NCBI RefSeq assembly: GCF_009753715.1
Contig: NZ_WQMS01000014.1
Coordinates: 143,062 to 207,061, forward strand
Source of the DNA: Sphingomonas horti
GTDB lineage: Bacteria > Pseudomonadota > Alphaproteobacteria > Sphingomonadales > Sphingomonadaceae
DNA: 64,000 bases
Direction: 5' to 3'
The notes under the pieces were generated by a model that saw nothing but the letters and a program-made list of their open reading frames with translations, made no database searches and was not told the origin of the DNA. Positions 1 to 12,091 of the stretch are shown here, in pieces (the stretch's first letter is position 1; each line of letters starts with the position of its first letter). Made by a program: the position numbers and the translations under genes.

Positions 1-740
1 ACGCCGCCGGCGCGGAGCTTCGCCGCCAGCGTGTCGCCGTTGCGCGGGCGGACGATGCTGTCCTCGGCGCCGGCCAGCAGCAGCGCCGGCGGATCGCCCG
101 CCCCGGCCCAGGTGACCGGCTGCGTCTCCGCCGGTTCGCGCCAGTCGCCGAACGCCTGGATGCTGGCGCCGACGGTGAACGGCGCGAAGTCGTACGGCCC
201 GGCCAGCCCGGCGAAGCCGCGCACCGCTTCGCGGTCGCTTCCCAGCCAGCGATCGTCGACCGCCAGCATCGCCGCGATGTACGCGCCTGCCGAATGGCCG
301 GCGAGCACGATGCGATCGCCGTCCCCGCCATAATCCTTCGCGTGCGCGCGCACCCAGCGCACTGCGTTCGCCCCGTCCAGCACGAAACCGGGATAGACGA
401 CTTCGGGGACCAGCCGGTAATCGGGGATCACGGTCACGAAGCCGCGCGCCGCCAGCGCCCGCCCGACAAAGCCATAGCCGCCGCGCGATCCCGAATTCCA
501 CGATCCGCCATAGAAGAAGACGATCACCGGCCGCGGCCCCTGTGCCACGCCGGTGGGCGCATAGACATCGAGCTTCTGGCGCGGCCCCTCGCCATAGGAC
601 ACGCCCTTCGCGACCTGCCGCGCGCCGCCGTCCTTCGGGACCAGCCCGTCGAACATCGAGATCGGCGAGCAGGCGCCGAGCAGCAGGCCGAGCGCCGGCA
701 CGGCGCGATGCAGGGCAACGGGCATGGCATTCCTTCGCAT
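1..740 (-). CDS. Alpha/beta hydrolase (esterase/lipase-like), C-terminus off the window
   Basis: Partial gene read on the minus strand; its 3' end lies outside the window. The translation opens with a short positively charged, hydrophobic segment ending in LLLGAC, which looks like a lipoprotein signal with a lipobox cysteine. It then has a FFYGGSW motif (equivalent of the HGGGW oxyanion-hole motif of hormone-sensitive-lipase-type esterases) and the nucleophile elbow GHSAGA. Near the cut end, LLLAGAEDSIV fits the strand carrying the catalytic aspartate; the histidine would be beyond the edge. Two in-frame ATGs (740 and 725) are possible; the upstream one gives a better n-region with two arginines. 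Substrate unknown. Members of this family hydrolyse carboxyl esters; an envelope-anchored esterase is the likely role. Confidence 0.8.
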   Translation of the reverse strand, partial: MRRNAMPVALHRAVPALGLLLGACSPISMFDGLVPKDGGARQVAKGVSYGEGPRQKLDVYAPTGVAQGPRPVIVFFYGGSWNSGSRGGYGFVGRALAARGFVTVIPDYRLVPEVVYPGFVLDGANAVRWVRAHAKDYGGDGDRIVLAGHSAGAYIAAMLAVDDRWLGSDREAVRGFAGLAGPYDFAPFTVGASIQAFGDWREPAETQPVTWAGAGDPPALLLAGAEDSIVRPRNGDTLAAKLRAGG

Positions 741-927
741 GGCGGCGCGAACATGGACAGGGCCTGGCGGCGCTGCCCCTCCGTGTCTGTATGATTCTGG
801 AACAAGGCGCCTGTTTGCAGCCACTTGTCGTATTCTTCCAATCCGGCGGCGCCGATCTGCCGTACAAGCGAATCGTGCCGCGGGGCCCGCGAGGCGCTGC
901 CGCGCGATCTGCGGCTTACAGGGGGAA

Positions 928-956
928 GGCGCCCGTGCCCGGCGCGGGCGCCTTTT
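928..956. terminator. GC-rich hairpin, possible terminator
   Basis: A perfect 8-bp stem (928-935 with 945-952) with a 9-nt loop is followed by TTTT on the plus strand. It sits immediately past the stop codon of the minus-strand gene ending at 955. On that strand the U-run is weak (TT then C-rich), so it may work only as a 3' stabilising hairpin. Confidence 0.45.
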
Positions 957-1269
957 ACCGGCTTGTATAGAGGTCGTCCGTTACCTCCATCAGCAGCAGG
1001 GGCTCGCGCGGCGCCTCCGCGATCGCGTCGACGAACGCCGCCCGGGTCTCCGGGTCGTCATAGACCATCTTCGCGTCGAAGGCGGCGCGCCAGGTCGCCT
1101 CGTCCGGCCATTCGGCGACGCCGATGAAACGCCCCTCGCCGTCGCGGTGCAGCCGCGATCCCAGGCTGCCATATTTCGCGGTGATCAACTCCGTGCCCCG
1201 CCGCCACGCCGCGCGGAATTGCTGTTCCTTGCCGGGATGGACGCGCCACCAATAGATGGCGACGAACAT
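955..1269 (-). CDS. Antibiotic biosynthesis monooxygenase (ABM)-like small protein
   Basis: A 104-residue protein with the pattern of a dimeric alpha-beta barrel: an N-terminal strand MFVAIYWWRVHPGKEQQF, a helix rich in Trp/Arg/Glu, then a second strand GRFIGVAEWPDEATW. This opening (a short hydrophobic strand followed by a 'pGkeeqF..aw' helix) is typical of the ABM/NIPSNAP superfamily, whose members include small cofactor-independent oxygenases and many proteins of unknown function. No catalytic residue can be assigned. It abuts the GFA-family gene upstream (stop and start at 1269), so the two are probably cotranscribed. Family placement is by fold pattern only. Confidence 0.65.
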   Translation of the reverse strand: MFVAIYWWRVHPGKEQQFRAAWRRGTELITAKYGSLGSRLHRDGEGRFIGVAEWPDEATWRAAFDAKMVYDDPETRAAFVDAIAEAPREPLLLMEVTDDLYTSR

Positions 1270-1751
1270 CAGCCGAACAGCGCCTTGCGGCGCGCCCGGC
1301 TCTCCGCCGGCCAGAGCTTCGAGCTATCGTAATAGGCTTCGACCGCCGGCACGCCGTCCGGCAGCGCAACCCAGGGCAGCTTCGAGCGGGTGTAGATATG
1401 GATATCGGGGGCAAGCGCCGCCGGCTCGTCCAGCGTGCCGACCCGCACGAAGCGCAGCACGTCGGTGGCGCCGCCGTAATTGCTCCACAGCGCGACACGA
1501 CAGGCGGGACAGCGCCAGACCTGCTGCCCGCGCCCGCTTTCCGACGGCGTCATCAGCGGCTCGGCCGCGCCCGCGACCGTCTCGACCCGATCGGATTCGA
1601 TCAGCGCGTTGATCACGAAGGCGCTGCCGGTCTCGGTCTGGCAGCTGGTGCAGTGGCAGCAATGGACGAACATCGGCGCCGACGTCAGGCGGTACCGCAC
1701 CGCCCCGCACGCACAGCCGCCTTCGAGGATGCCCGTCATGCCTTCCTCCAC
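1269..1751 (-). CDS. GFA family (glutathione-dependent formaldehyde-activating enzyme/CENP-V-like) zinc protein
   Basis: 160 residues. The start carries the hallmark zinc ligands: GGCACGAVRY near residue 12, then HCCHCTSCQ near residue 31, and a later CPAC pair near residue 83. These match the Mss4-like fold of the GFA/CENP-V family, in which Cys clusters bind one structural and one catalytic zinc. Gfa itself was reported to speed S-hydroxymethylglutathione formation; most family members have no proven reaction. Length is normal for the family. It forms a tight pair with the downstream ABM-like gene. A second in-frame Met five codons in (MTGILEGG) is an alternative start. Confidence 0.87.
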   Translation of the reverse strand: MEEGMTGILEGGCACGAVRYRLTSAPMFVHCCHCTSCQTETGSAFVINALIESDRVETVAGAAEPLMTPSESGRGQQVWRCPACRVALWSNYGGATDVLRFVRVGTLDEPAALAPDIHIYTRSKLPWVALPDGVPAVEAYYDSSKLWPAESRARRKALFG

Positions 1752-1783
1752 AGCGACTGTTCAGCAGATTCGGGCCAAGCCGT

Positions 1784-3553
1784 CTATCCCAGAGGAGCCG
1801 CCGCTTCGCCGCCGATCTCCTCGGCCGGCGCGGCAAGGTTTTCGCGAAGCAGGCCTGAATCGACCCGGCTCGCGTCTTCCCCCGCCTCGATCGGCTTGAC
1901 GGCGGCGACGTCGATCTTGTCGCTGCCGGCCGGGGCCGGGGACAGGCCGATCACGCCGCCGCCGATCACCAGCCCGCTCCCCTTGCCGGGCAGGCGCGGA
2001 ACGATCCAGTCGCGAGTCGACACCACGGCGTCGCCGAACACCGTTTCCTGGGCGACGGCGATCTGCGTGGGGGTCACCGACTTCAGGCGCAGGCGGAGGA
2101 CCAGCGGCTTGCCAAAATTGCCCGCCTGCTCCTTCACCGGCGGCAAACCGTCATTGGTGCTGGTATCGGCCGCATAGCTGAGGGAAGACACGTGAAAGGC
2201 CGGCTGCTGGCCTTTCAGGATCGTGTAGCCGGCGCCGCCGATCGGCAGGCAGGTGGCGCTCCACCGCCCCTCGTCTTCGACCGGCAGGCACCAGACCAGG
2301 TTGAAATTCTCGGCGGTCGGCTTCGGCGTCTCCCACGGCCCCATCGGGATGCCGTTGCGGGTCACCGTCAGCCGCGACGACATCGGCACGCCGTAAACCA
2401 CCGTCCCCGCCGGCACCGAGCGCGTCGACAGGATCGTGCGGATCGTCGTGTCGGCGGTCAGCACGCCCATATAGCCATGGCTGACCGGCAGGGTCGCGAT
2501 CACGTCGCCGGGGCCATGCACGCCCGCGTTCACCTGCGCGCCGGCCGCGGTCATCAGGATCGGCTTGTCGAATTTCTGCCGGATCGCCAGCTCGCGCTCG
2601 GCATCGGTCAGCGTCTCCGACAGCGGGGCGACGCCGGCGCCGACCACCCGGTACAGCCGGTCGGCATTGCGTACGCCCAGCAGGCGGCTCGGCGCGCTTT
2701 CGTTCTTGGCCCCCACCTCGACCACCAGCTCGCCCATTCGCACGGCAAAAGCATCCGGGCGCAGCGGCGTCGCGGGAAAGCCATAGTCGGACGCGCCGAT
2801 GGGCTCGCTTGCCTGGCAGGCCGCGATCCCCATGCTCCGGCTGGCGAGCCGGCGCGCCGCCGCGATCGCCGCCTCTCGGTTGGTACCGCCCAGTTGGTCG
2901 GCGATCGCCGCGATCTGCTCCTCGCTCGGCTCGGGGCGGGCCAGCTGGACCGCATAGCGCGGGCGGTCGTGATCCTTCGCGCAATTGACCACGCTCGCCG
3001 GGATCGCCTCGATCTCGTCAGGCCGCGCGGGGCGATAGCCGACCGGCTTGGGCAACGCCTCGGCCGGCCCGACGATCGTCAGCCGGGCGACGCCGGGCGC
3101 GCGTTCGCCGGTGCCGCGCGCGATCTTTTCGAAGCTGCCATTCTCGTCCGCGTCGACGAAGCACAGAAAGGCGCCCTTCAGCGCGTCCGGGCGGGCGCAA
3201 TAGGTCCGTCCTTCCTTGGCCTGGCGGATTTCCGGCACCGTCGCGAAGCGCGCGTTGTCGCCGCTGATCGCGCGCCACAGCACCAGCGGCGTCTTGAGCG
3301 GCGCCGGCGCGCCGCTGTCGATCGCAACCGCATCGAGCGGGCGGAAGGCGACTTTGGCAAGCAGCCGGTTTTCGGGCGCATCGCCCTTGAACCAGATCGG
3401 AGCGCTCGGCTGCGTGGTGTCGAGAGGCGCCATCAGCAGCGGAATATGGGCCGGCTGCAGATCGTGGACCGACGGCCTGTGCTGCTGCGCCGACGCCTGC
3501 GACGCGGCCAGCGCGGCCACCGACAAGCCGATCGAATAATACGCGAATTTCAT
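1784..3553 (-). CDS. Large secreted protein of unknown function
   Basis: 589 residues with a clear Sec signal peptide: MKFAYYSIGLSVAALAA followed by a cleavage region ASAQQ. I do not recognise the mature part. It contains no transmembrane segment and looks like a periplasmic beta-rich protein. A stretch FVDADENGSFEK resembles a calcium-binding DxDxNG loop near residue 130. Cysteines are few. The gene stands alone between the GFA gene and the large restriction-methylation gene, all on the same strand. GC and codon use match the neighbours. Confidence 0.8.
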   Translation of the reverse strand: MKFAYYSIGLSVAALAASQASAQQHRPSVHDLQPAHIPLLMAPLDTTQPSAPIWFKGDAPENRLLAKVAFRPLDAVAIDSGAPAPLKTPLVLWRAISGDNARFATVPEIRQAKEGRTYCARPDALKGAFLCFVDADENGSFEKIARGTGERAPGVARLTIVGPAEALPKPVGYRPARPDEIEAIPASVVNCAKDHDRPRYAVQLARPEPSEEQIAAIADQLGGTNREAAIAAARRLASRSMGIAACQASEPIGASDYGFPATPLRPDAFAVRMGELVVEVGAKNESAPSRLLGVRNADRLYRVVGAGVAPLSETLTDAERELAIRQKFDKPILMTAAGAQVNAGVHGPGDVIATLPVSHGYMGVLTADTTIRTILSTRSVPAGTVVYGVPMSSRLTVTRNGIPMGPWETPKPTAENFNLVWCLPVEDEGRWSATCLPIGGAGYTILKGQQPAFHVSSLSYAADTSTNDGLPPVKEQAGNFGKPLVLRLRLKSVTPTQIAVAQETVFGDAVVSTRDWIVPRLPGKGSGLVIGGGVIGLSPAPAGSDKIDVAAVKPIEAGEDASRVDSGLLRENLAAPAEEIGGEAAAPLG

Positions 3554-3631
3554 CGATTCCCCCCGGATTGAAGGTGCTGCGTAACCGCTCGGGCCGGGGC
3601 TGCCAAGCGGGTTCGCGCGGCCCGTCGGGCG

Positions 3632-6600
3632 TCAGGCGGCCTTGCGCAGCCGGTATCCGCCCGCTGCCGCGGACACATAGCCCAGCCGCGCCAGCGCCTG
3701 CATCGTCGCGGTGACCTTGGGCACGATCCGGCGGCCCTGGGCATAGCCGCGGGCGATGTCCTCGGGCCCGAGCACGCCGCCGGCGCGGAGCGCGGCGAGC
3801 ACCGCCGCCGTCTGCCCGATCGGGTCGCGCGGGAAGCTCGGCTTTCGCGCGGCCGCCTGCGGCAGCACCGCCTCGATCTGCTCCTCCCGCCCGCCCGAGG
3901 CCAGCCGCGCGATCCCGGCGCGTGCGATCTGGTAATCGGGCCGCAGCCAGCGGACTTTCCCGGCCTTCTCCTCGGCGCGCCGCTCCGCGTTCAGCGCCAC
4001 CAGCCGCGCGACGATGGCCTCGTCGCTCAGGTCCAGCGGCCAGCCATAGGCTTCGGCCACTGCCGCATCGATCCGGTCGTGCAGTTCGCGCACGATATCA
4101 ACCCGCCCGCGCATCCGCTGGTCCTGCTCGGCAGAGGTGAGCGTCCCTCCGCGCTCCAGCTTTTCGCGCAGATTGTAGAGCGTCGTCAGCGTCAGGTCGG
4201 GATGCTCGGCAAGAACCTCTTTGCGCGTCGCGTCCAGCTCGTCCGCGAGCGCTCCGATAAGCGCGCGCTGCCGATCGCCGATGTCGGGGAAGGGAAAGGG
4301 ATCAAACGTCGACGACTTCACGTAAACCGCGGGGCGGTCGTAAACGCCTAACATACCGGCTTTCGCCAGATACCATTTCTCGTGCATCGCGCTTTGCAGG
4401 ACGGCCAGGTGCCATGCTTCGGCCGATGCGACGCAGATAAGCTTGTTGTCGGGCAGGACGGTCGCGTCGACGAATTGGAAGACCCGATGTTTCGTCGTCT
4501 CCACGGTCGCGATGTAGCGGGAGAGGCGTTCCAAAGCCGGTCGAAGCTCGCGTCGGGGTTCGCCGAACAACCACCAATTGTCGCGATAAACCTCGCGGTT
4601 GTTCCCGTCTCTCTCCGGCTTCACTGTCGTCAGCAGGTGCTGATAGACCTCGGGAAAGCGTTGGCGGACCTGGTCCGCATCCAACCCCAATAGATCGATG
4701 ACGAGCAAGTCGCGTGAGCGCCCGGTCAGATCGCGCCCGTTGCGGTAGGGCCGGATGTGGCGGTCCAAGCCGGCGCGCCTGCCAAGCCCCAGATGCTCGG
4801 CTTCCGAGCTTCGGACCATGAACCCGGCACCATGGAGGGAAACGCCCCGTGCGCAAATCCCGTCATTGGCAAGCAATGGCAGTGTTCGCGTCACGTCGGT
4901 CCCGATCGTCAGGCCAGATCCAATCATCCCGGTCCGGCTGGCCAGCACGATATCCGGCGCGTCCGTGTCAAGGCCGGCTTCGCGCATGATTTGATAGAGG
5001 CTACCTTCCGTCAGTCCTGAAGTCGCAACCGTCATCGCGATGCGCACCGCCGCCGTGTCCCTGGTCGCTTTGGTCCAGGGGTGATCCGGTATTGCCATAA
5101 TGAGACTGACGGGCGGTCGTCCGTCCATTCGCGCCTGGATCACGCGCCGCGAGAATTCCTGCGTGATGGAGTTGGTCGTAACGAAGCCGAAGCGCTTCAG
5201 CCGGGTGCCCTTGCGCGCCAGCTGATCGGCAGCGCGGTCCCACCAATACATGACGAAATCGGCGGACCTGTTGATCTTCGGATGCGCTTTCCAGAGCGCA
5301 GTCGCGTAGGCCTCGCCCAGCCGCGCACGAATATCCTTGCCGCCGATGAACGGCGGATTCCCGACGATATAGTCCGCCTCGGGCCATTCGGGGCGGCGCG
5401 GATTGGGGAGCTCGGTGCCGCTGCCGTCCGACTTCGGCCGCTCCGGGTCATGGGCGAGTACCGCGTCCAGCGCCTTGATGTTGTCCAGCCGCTCCAGCAC
5501 CGGGTCGCTGATCGCGCCGCCGTTCCTCAGCTGCCACTGGAGATAGCCGAGCCACAGCACCAGCTCCGCGATCGCGGCGGCGCGCGGGTTGAGCTCCAGC
5601 CCCAGGAAGTTCTTCGGGTGGACGCTCATCGTCTCCAGTTGCAGCGCTTCCTGGCCGCCCAGATCGGCGAGCACTTCCAGCACCTCGCCTTCCAGCTGCT
5701 TCATCAGCTCCAGCGCGACATAGAGGAAATTGCCGGTCCCGCAGGCCGGGTCGAGCACGCGCGTGCCCGCCAGCTTCTCATGGAAATCGTGCACCGCGCG
5801 GATCGCCGCCTGCGGATCGGCGCCGCGCTCGCGCTCGACCGTGCCCAGCACGGCCCCGTCCCATTCGGCGCGCAGCGGCTCGATCACCGTCGCTAGCACC
5901 AGCCGCTCGACATAGGGGCGCGGCGTGTAATGCGCGCCCAGCCGCTTGCGCTCGGCCGGGTCCAGCGCCTGTTCAAGCAGCGTGCCGAAGATCGCCGGCT
6001 CGACGTCGCGCCAGTCGTGCCGCGCTGCCTCATACAGCTCGCCGATCTCTTCCTTCTCCAGCGGGATCGCGGTGCGGTCGGCGAACAGGCCGCCGTTGAA
6101 GCGTCGCACGTTGCGCCGCAGCACGGGCGAGAAACCGCCCTTGTCCATCGTCGCCCACAAGTCCTGCACCATCGGCCCGAAGCTGTCCGGATTGGCGCGC
6201 GCGTCGTTCAGCACGTCGGCGAAGCTGGCCTTGTCGATCAGCCCGACGTCCTCCGCGAACATCGTGAAAAGGCAGCGCATCAAGAAGTGCGCGACCCGCT
6301 CGGCCGGGTGGCCGCGCGTCTCCAGCGACTGGCTGACCCGGGCGAGCCGCCTGGCGATGTCGCGCGTCACCGCCGCCGCATGACGCGCGGGATCGAGTGA
6401 ATGCGGCTCGTGCCAGATCGCCCGCAGCCGCGCCTGCGCCTCGGGCCGCTTCAGGTCGTCGAGATAGATGCGGAAGCTCTCGCGGTCCGGGAATTGGCGG
6501 TAATTCTTCCCCTGGCCGGAAAAGTCCGCGAACACCTCGATCACGTGCCCGACATCGCAGACCAGGATGAAGGGCGGCCAGCCGTGCGACGCCGGCAGCG

Positions 6601-7012
6601 CGCGCGCATATTCCTCCGCCTGCGTCCGCGCGTTGCGCATCAGCACGTCCCAGCCGCGATGCGCGCTCCGCCGCCCGCGCGCGGCTTCCAGCCCCAGATC
6701 CAGCTCCGGCGCGAGCGCGACTTCCTTCGCTCCGCCCTTCTGCCGGCTCTGCTTCGCTTCCAGCACGAAGCAGCCGCGGCGATACAGGTCGATGCGGCGA
6801 TGATCGACCTTGCCGTCGTCGTCGACCGTGGTGACGTCGCGCTCGAACACATAGTCGTTATGCTCGTGCGTCGCGTCGGCCGGGTCGGGCTGCGGCAGGT
6901 CCAGCAGCGCGCACAGCTCGGTCAGGAACAGCGGGAAATTCGCCCGCTCCGCCCCGCCCTCATTCTTCCGCCACCGGTCGATGAACCGGTCGAACGCCCC
7001 CTGGTCCGCCAC
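3632..7012 (-). CDS. MmeI-like (type IIL) fused restriction endonuclease/DNA methyltransferase
   Basis: 1126 residues. Near the N-terminus the motif D75-x9-E85-A-K87 (IDLYRRGCFVLEAKQ) is a PD-(D/E)xK nuclease site with the same spacing as in MmeI. A helical linker follows. The gamma-class amino-methyltransferase core has motif I DPACGTGNF at residues 421-429 and motif IV NPPF at 552-555, indicating N6-adenine methylation. The C-terminal part should hold the target-recognition domain, plus about 200 extra residues compared with MmeI (about 919 residues). Enzymes of this type cut and methylate from one polypeptide, so no partner gene is needed, and none is seen nearby. Recognition sequence unknown. 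Many homologues are annotated simply as class I SAM-dependent DNA methyltransferase. Confidence 0.88.
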   Translation of the reverse strand: MADQGAFDRFIDRWRKNEGGAERANFPLFLTELCALLDLPQPDPADATHEHNDYVFERDVTTVDDDGKVDHRRIDLYRRGCFVLEAKQSRQKGGAKEVALAPELDLGLEAARGRRSAHRGWDVLMRNARTQAEEYARALPASHGWPPFILVCDVGHVIEVFADFSGQGKNYRQFPDRESFRIYLDDLKRPEAQARLRAIWHEPHSLDPARHAAAVTRDIARRLARVSQSLETRGHPAERVAHFLMRCLFTMFAEDVGLIDKASFADVLNDARANPDSFGPMVQDLWATMDKGGFSPVLRRNVRRFNGGLFADRTAIPLEKEEIGELYEAARHDWRDVEPAIFGTLLEQALDPAERKRLGAHYTPRPYVERLVLATVIEPLRAEWDGAVLGTVERERGADPQAAIRAVHDFHEKLAGTRVLDPACGTGNFLYVALELMKQLEGEVLEVLADLGGQEALQLETMSVHPKNFLGLELNPRAAAIAELVLWLGYLQWQLRNGGAISDPVLERLDNIKALDAVLAHDPERPKSDGSGTELPNPRRPEWPEADYIVGNPPFIGGKDIRARLGEAYATALWKAHPKINRSADFVMYWWDRAADQLARKGTRLKRFGFVTTNSITQEFSRRVIQARMDGRPPVSLIMAIPDHPWTKATRDTAAVRIAMTVATSGLTEGSLYQIMREAGLDTDAPDIVLASRTGMIGSGLTIGTDVTRTLPLLANDGICARGVSLHGAGFMVRSSEAEHLGLGRRAGLDRHIRPYRNGRDLTGRSRDLLVIDLLGLDADQVRQRFPEVYQHLLTTVKPERDGNNREVYRDNWWLFGEPRRELRPALERLSRYIATVETTKHRVFQFVDATVLPDNKLICVASAEAWHLAVLQSAMHEKWYLAKAGMLGVYDRPAVYVKSSTFDPFPFPDIGDRQRALIGALADELDATRKEVLAEHPDLTLTTLYNLREKLERGGTLTSAEQDQRMRGRVDIVRELHDRIDAAVAEAYGWPLDLSDEAIVARLVALNAERRAEEKAGKVRWLRPDYQIARAGIARLASGGREEQIEAVLPQAAARKPSFPRDPIGQTAAVLAALRAGGVLGPEDIARGYAQGRRIVPKVTATMQALARLGYVSAAAGGYRLRKAA

Positions 7013-7171
7013 GCCCCTGCCCCCCGGCGGGGAAGCTGGCGCGGATTTTACTGCTTATCCACAAACACTTGCGCCATTTCGGACGGTTCTCATCCTCCGT
7101 TTCGGAGTGAACCGCGTTCGGCTGACGAACCGCGCATCCGCTTCCTATCTTTCCCGACTAGCCCCTCGTCA

Positions 7172-7186
7172 GAACAGAAGTAGAAC
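7172..7186 (-). promoter_or_regulatory. LexA (SOS) box, left copy
   Basis: GAAC-N7-GAAC on the plus strand equals GTTC-N7-GTTC on the minus strand, the alphaproteobacterial LexA site. It lies 8 bp before the start codon of the uvrA 5' remnant and is duplicated before the intact uvrA (8996-9010). Confidence 0.6.
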
Positions 7187-7193
7187 GGCATCC

Positions 7194-7283
7194 ATGCTGA
7201 CCCACATCCAGGCCCGTGGCGCGCGCGAGCGAAATGTCAAGCGCGCCGACGTCGATCTGTTGCGCGGCAAGCTGATCGTCATG
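7194..7283 (+). pseudogene. uvrA: 5' remnant of a second uvrA copy
   Basis: Conceptual translation MLTHIQARGARERNVKR then DVDLLRGKLIV aligns to the first 30 codons of the intact uvrA at 9053 ([28 protein letters not shown]). After codon 30 similarity stops abruptly at the 3' end of the minus-strand lipoprotein gene, before the Walker A motif. Substitutions such as H14 to R and P23 to L suggest decay or a different origin from the intact copy. The sequence before it, including the LexA box, also matches the region before the intact gene. Confidence 0.85.
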
Positions 7284-7286
7284 CCG

Positions 7287-8876
7287 TTAATTCAGCCTGT
7301 AGGCGGAGAGGCCGTTGTCTCCGGCTATGACGAGCAGGTTGTCGGGAGTGATCGCGAGATCCCCGCCCTGGGCTGCTGTCCACACCACCGGATTTCCCGC
7401 CGCGTTCAGGTCGATGGCGTAGGTTTCGGTATCGCTTCCGACGAAGATGTGACTCTCGGTGACAATGACGTTGCTGGTCAGGTTAGGTTTTCCTGTTCCG
7501 ACATTGATCGAGGTCACCACCGACCCGGTCGCGGCGTCGATGACGTCGACGAAGGTCGAATCGGCGCGCGGAGCATAGAGGCGGCCGCCGCGCAACGCAG
7601 GCTGATTGATGTAACTGGCGTTGGTGCGCCAGAGGTAAGTGGGTTGTGCGAGCGCGAACGCGATCAAAGGCGCGGGCTGATTCTGGCTGCGATTGTCGGA
7701 AAATGTGAAAATCCTGCCCGCCCCGTCCAAGACAGGCGCGCCAAAATAGGTTCCAAAGTAACTCAGCCCCTCGCGCGAGAAGAACGGATCGGCAATTTTC
7801 GAGACCAACGCGCCGCTGAGACGGTTCAGCACGATAAGCGCATCGGCCCGATAGAAGTAAACATATTGCGCATCGACCGCGACGCTTTCGCCTTCCGAGA
7901 CTCCGCCCAAACGCGATTGATCCGAAACCCAATCGGTCGTTCCTGCCGCAGGGTCGAACGCATAGACGACGTTCCCGTAATAGCCCGCCTGATGATAGAG
8001 CTTGTCCGCAAAGGGGACCGGCGCGCCCCCTTTGGCGAACTGGCTGGCGTAGCTCAACACCTTGAGCGGGTGGCCGTCGGCCGCGTCGAGAACCGGCATC
8101 GGAATCGATCCTGACGAAAGGTCGACCGCAGCGGAAACGACGCGCCCGTTGTCGTAACTCGGCGCGCTGGTATTGAACCCGGTCTGGCCCAGATCATAGC
8201 TCCACCGCACCGCCCCGGTGTCGGACGCGATTGCGCGGGTCGTGACCCGACCGCCGTTCACAGCCTGCTGGATGAAGTTCGCATAGACGGTGCCGGCTCG
8301 CGCGGCGATCGCGCTCGGCCTGAACGCATCCTTCGGCACGTTCCACAGCGGAGCCGTTCCGAACGCCGATGTCGCAAATTTCACCGCGACATAGCCGGTG
8401 TGCGCGGCATCGCGTTGGACGGTCTGCCAGTCTTTAAGATTGACGGTCAGGTTGACCGTGAAGGTCTGCGTCGAGCCGGGGTAGACGGTGCCGCAGTTGC
8501 TGTCGGTGCAAAGGCGGAACGTCACCTGATTGGCCGTTTGACCGCCGGGAAGGAAATCGGCGCTGGTGAGCTTCACGTCGTACGCGCTCGCGCCATTCGC
8601 TGTGGGCGCGCCCGCCAATGCGATGCGGCTACCGTTCACCTGCACGTCGGGTACGACAGCACCGGAGGGAGTGCCCGTATAGCTTGCTGTGAAGCCGACA
8701 TTCGTTTTGGCGCCTTCGGCCACGGTGGCGCTCGTCGAGGTCGACGAGAGCGTCACGTTCAAAGTCGAGATCGTGGGTGTCGGGGTGCCCCCGGTGTTTC
8801 CACCTCCGCTGCCCCCGCCGCCGCACGCCGCCAGCAGCACGCACGACGCGAGCATTAACCTGTTCAATCCAGTCAT
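7287..8876 (-). CDS. Lipoprotein with PQQ-like/quinoprotein beta-propeller repeats
   Basis: 529 residues. The signal peptide ends in the lipobox LLAAC followed by a Gly-rich linker (GGGGSGGGNTGG), typical of an outer-membrane lipoprotein. A Ser/Thr-rich beta-sandwich-like region covers roughly residues 35-150, then repeats of the kind GTVYANFIQ..., ...IASDTGAVRWSY, ...FDPAAGTTDWV, ...VIDAATGSVVTS, ...YAIDLNAAGNPVVW. These are PQQ-enzyme-like propeller blades (A-D-x-x-T-G-x-x-x-W), but no dehydrogenase domain or PQQ site is evident, so a scaffold or surface role is more likely than catalysis. The gene lies between the uvrA 5' remnant and the intact uvrA, on the opposite strand, and appears to have arrived as part of an insertion. 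Confidence 0.82.
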   Translation of the reverse strand: MTGLNRLMLASCVLLAACGGGGSGGGNTGGTPTPTISTLNVTLSSTSTSATVAEGAKTNVGFTASYTGTPSGAVVPDVQVNGSRIALAGAPTANGASAYDVKLTSADFLPGGQTANQVTFRLCTDSNCGTVYPGSTQTFTVNLTVNLKDWQTVQRDAAHTGYVAVKFATSAFGTAPLWNVPKDAFRPSAIAARAGTVYANFIQQAVNGGRVTTRAIASDTGAVRWSYDLGQTGFNTSAPSYDNGRVVSAAVDLSSGSIPMPVLDAADGHPLKVLSYASQFAKGGAPVPFADKLYHQAGYYGNVVYAFDPAAGTTDWVSDQSRLGGVSEGESVAVDAQYVYFYRADALIVLNRLSGALVSKIADPFFSREGLSYFGTYFGAPVLDGAGRIFTFSDNRSQNQPAPLIAFALAQPTYLWRTNASYINQPALRGGRLYAPRADSTFVDVIDAATGSVVTSINVGTGKPNLTSNVIVTESHIFVGSDTETYAIDLNAAGNPVVWTAAQGGDLAITPDNLLVIAGDNGLSAYRLN

Positions 8877-8995
8877 TTGCGACGCCCCCCACTCTCATGG
8901 AGCTACTTTAACGTGGGGCTGGACCGCGTCAAATCCCCGGCCCGCCTGGCGAATTGCCGGTCGTCACCCTATTTACTGGTCTGGATTCCCCTTCA

Positions 8996-9010
8996 GAACA
9001 GAAGTAGAAC
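8996..9010 (-). promoter_or_regulatory. LexA (SOS) box before uvrA, right copy
   Basis: GAACAGAAGTAGAAC on the plus strand reads GTTC-TACTTCT-GTTC on the minus strand, a perfect GTTC-N7-GTTC alphaproteobacterial LexA site. It lies 43 bp before the uvrA start at 9053 and 8 bp before the short leader frame at 9018. uvrA is a standard SOS gene. Confidence 0.7.
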
Positions 9011-9017
9011 GACCTCC

Positions 9018-9052
9018 ATGCTGACTCACATCCATCAGCTTAGGTTTACCGT

Positions 9053-9059
<7 letters not shown>
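9018..9059 (+). CDS. 13-codon leader frame overlapping the uvrA start
   Basis: ATG at 9018 opens [13 protein letters not shown] and ends at TGA 9057-9059, which overlaps the uvrA ATG at 9053. Its first codons repeat the uvrA start of the left remnant (MLTHI). It is probably a scar of the duplication. If translated, it would place a ribosome stop right at the uvrA start, allowing translational coupling. No independent evidence of expression. Confidence 0.35.

Positions 9060-12090
<3,031 letters not shown>

Positions 12091-12091
<1 letters not shown>

Noticed and set aside
7287..8876. PQQ-dependent dehydrogenase
   Set aside because: Propeller-like blades are present but there is no PQQ-binding/catalytic region or cytochrome domain; called a beta-propeller lipoprotein only.
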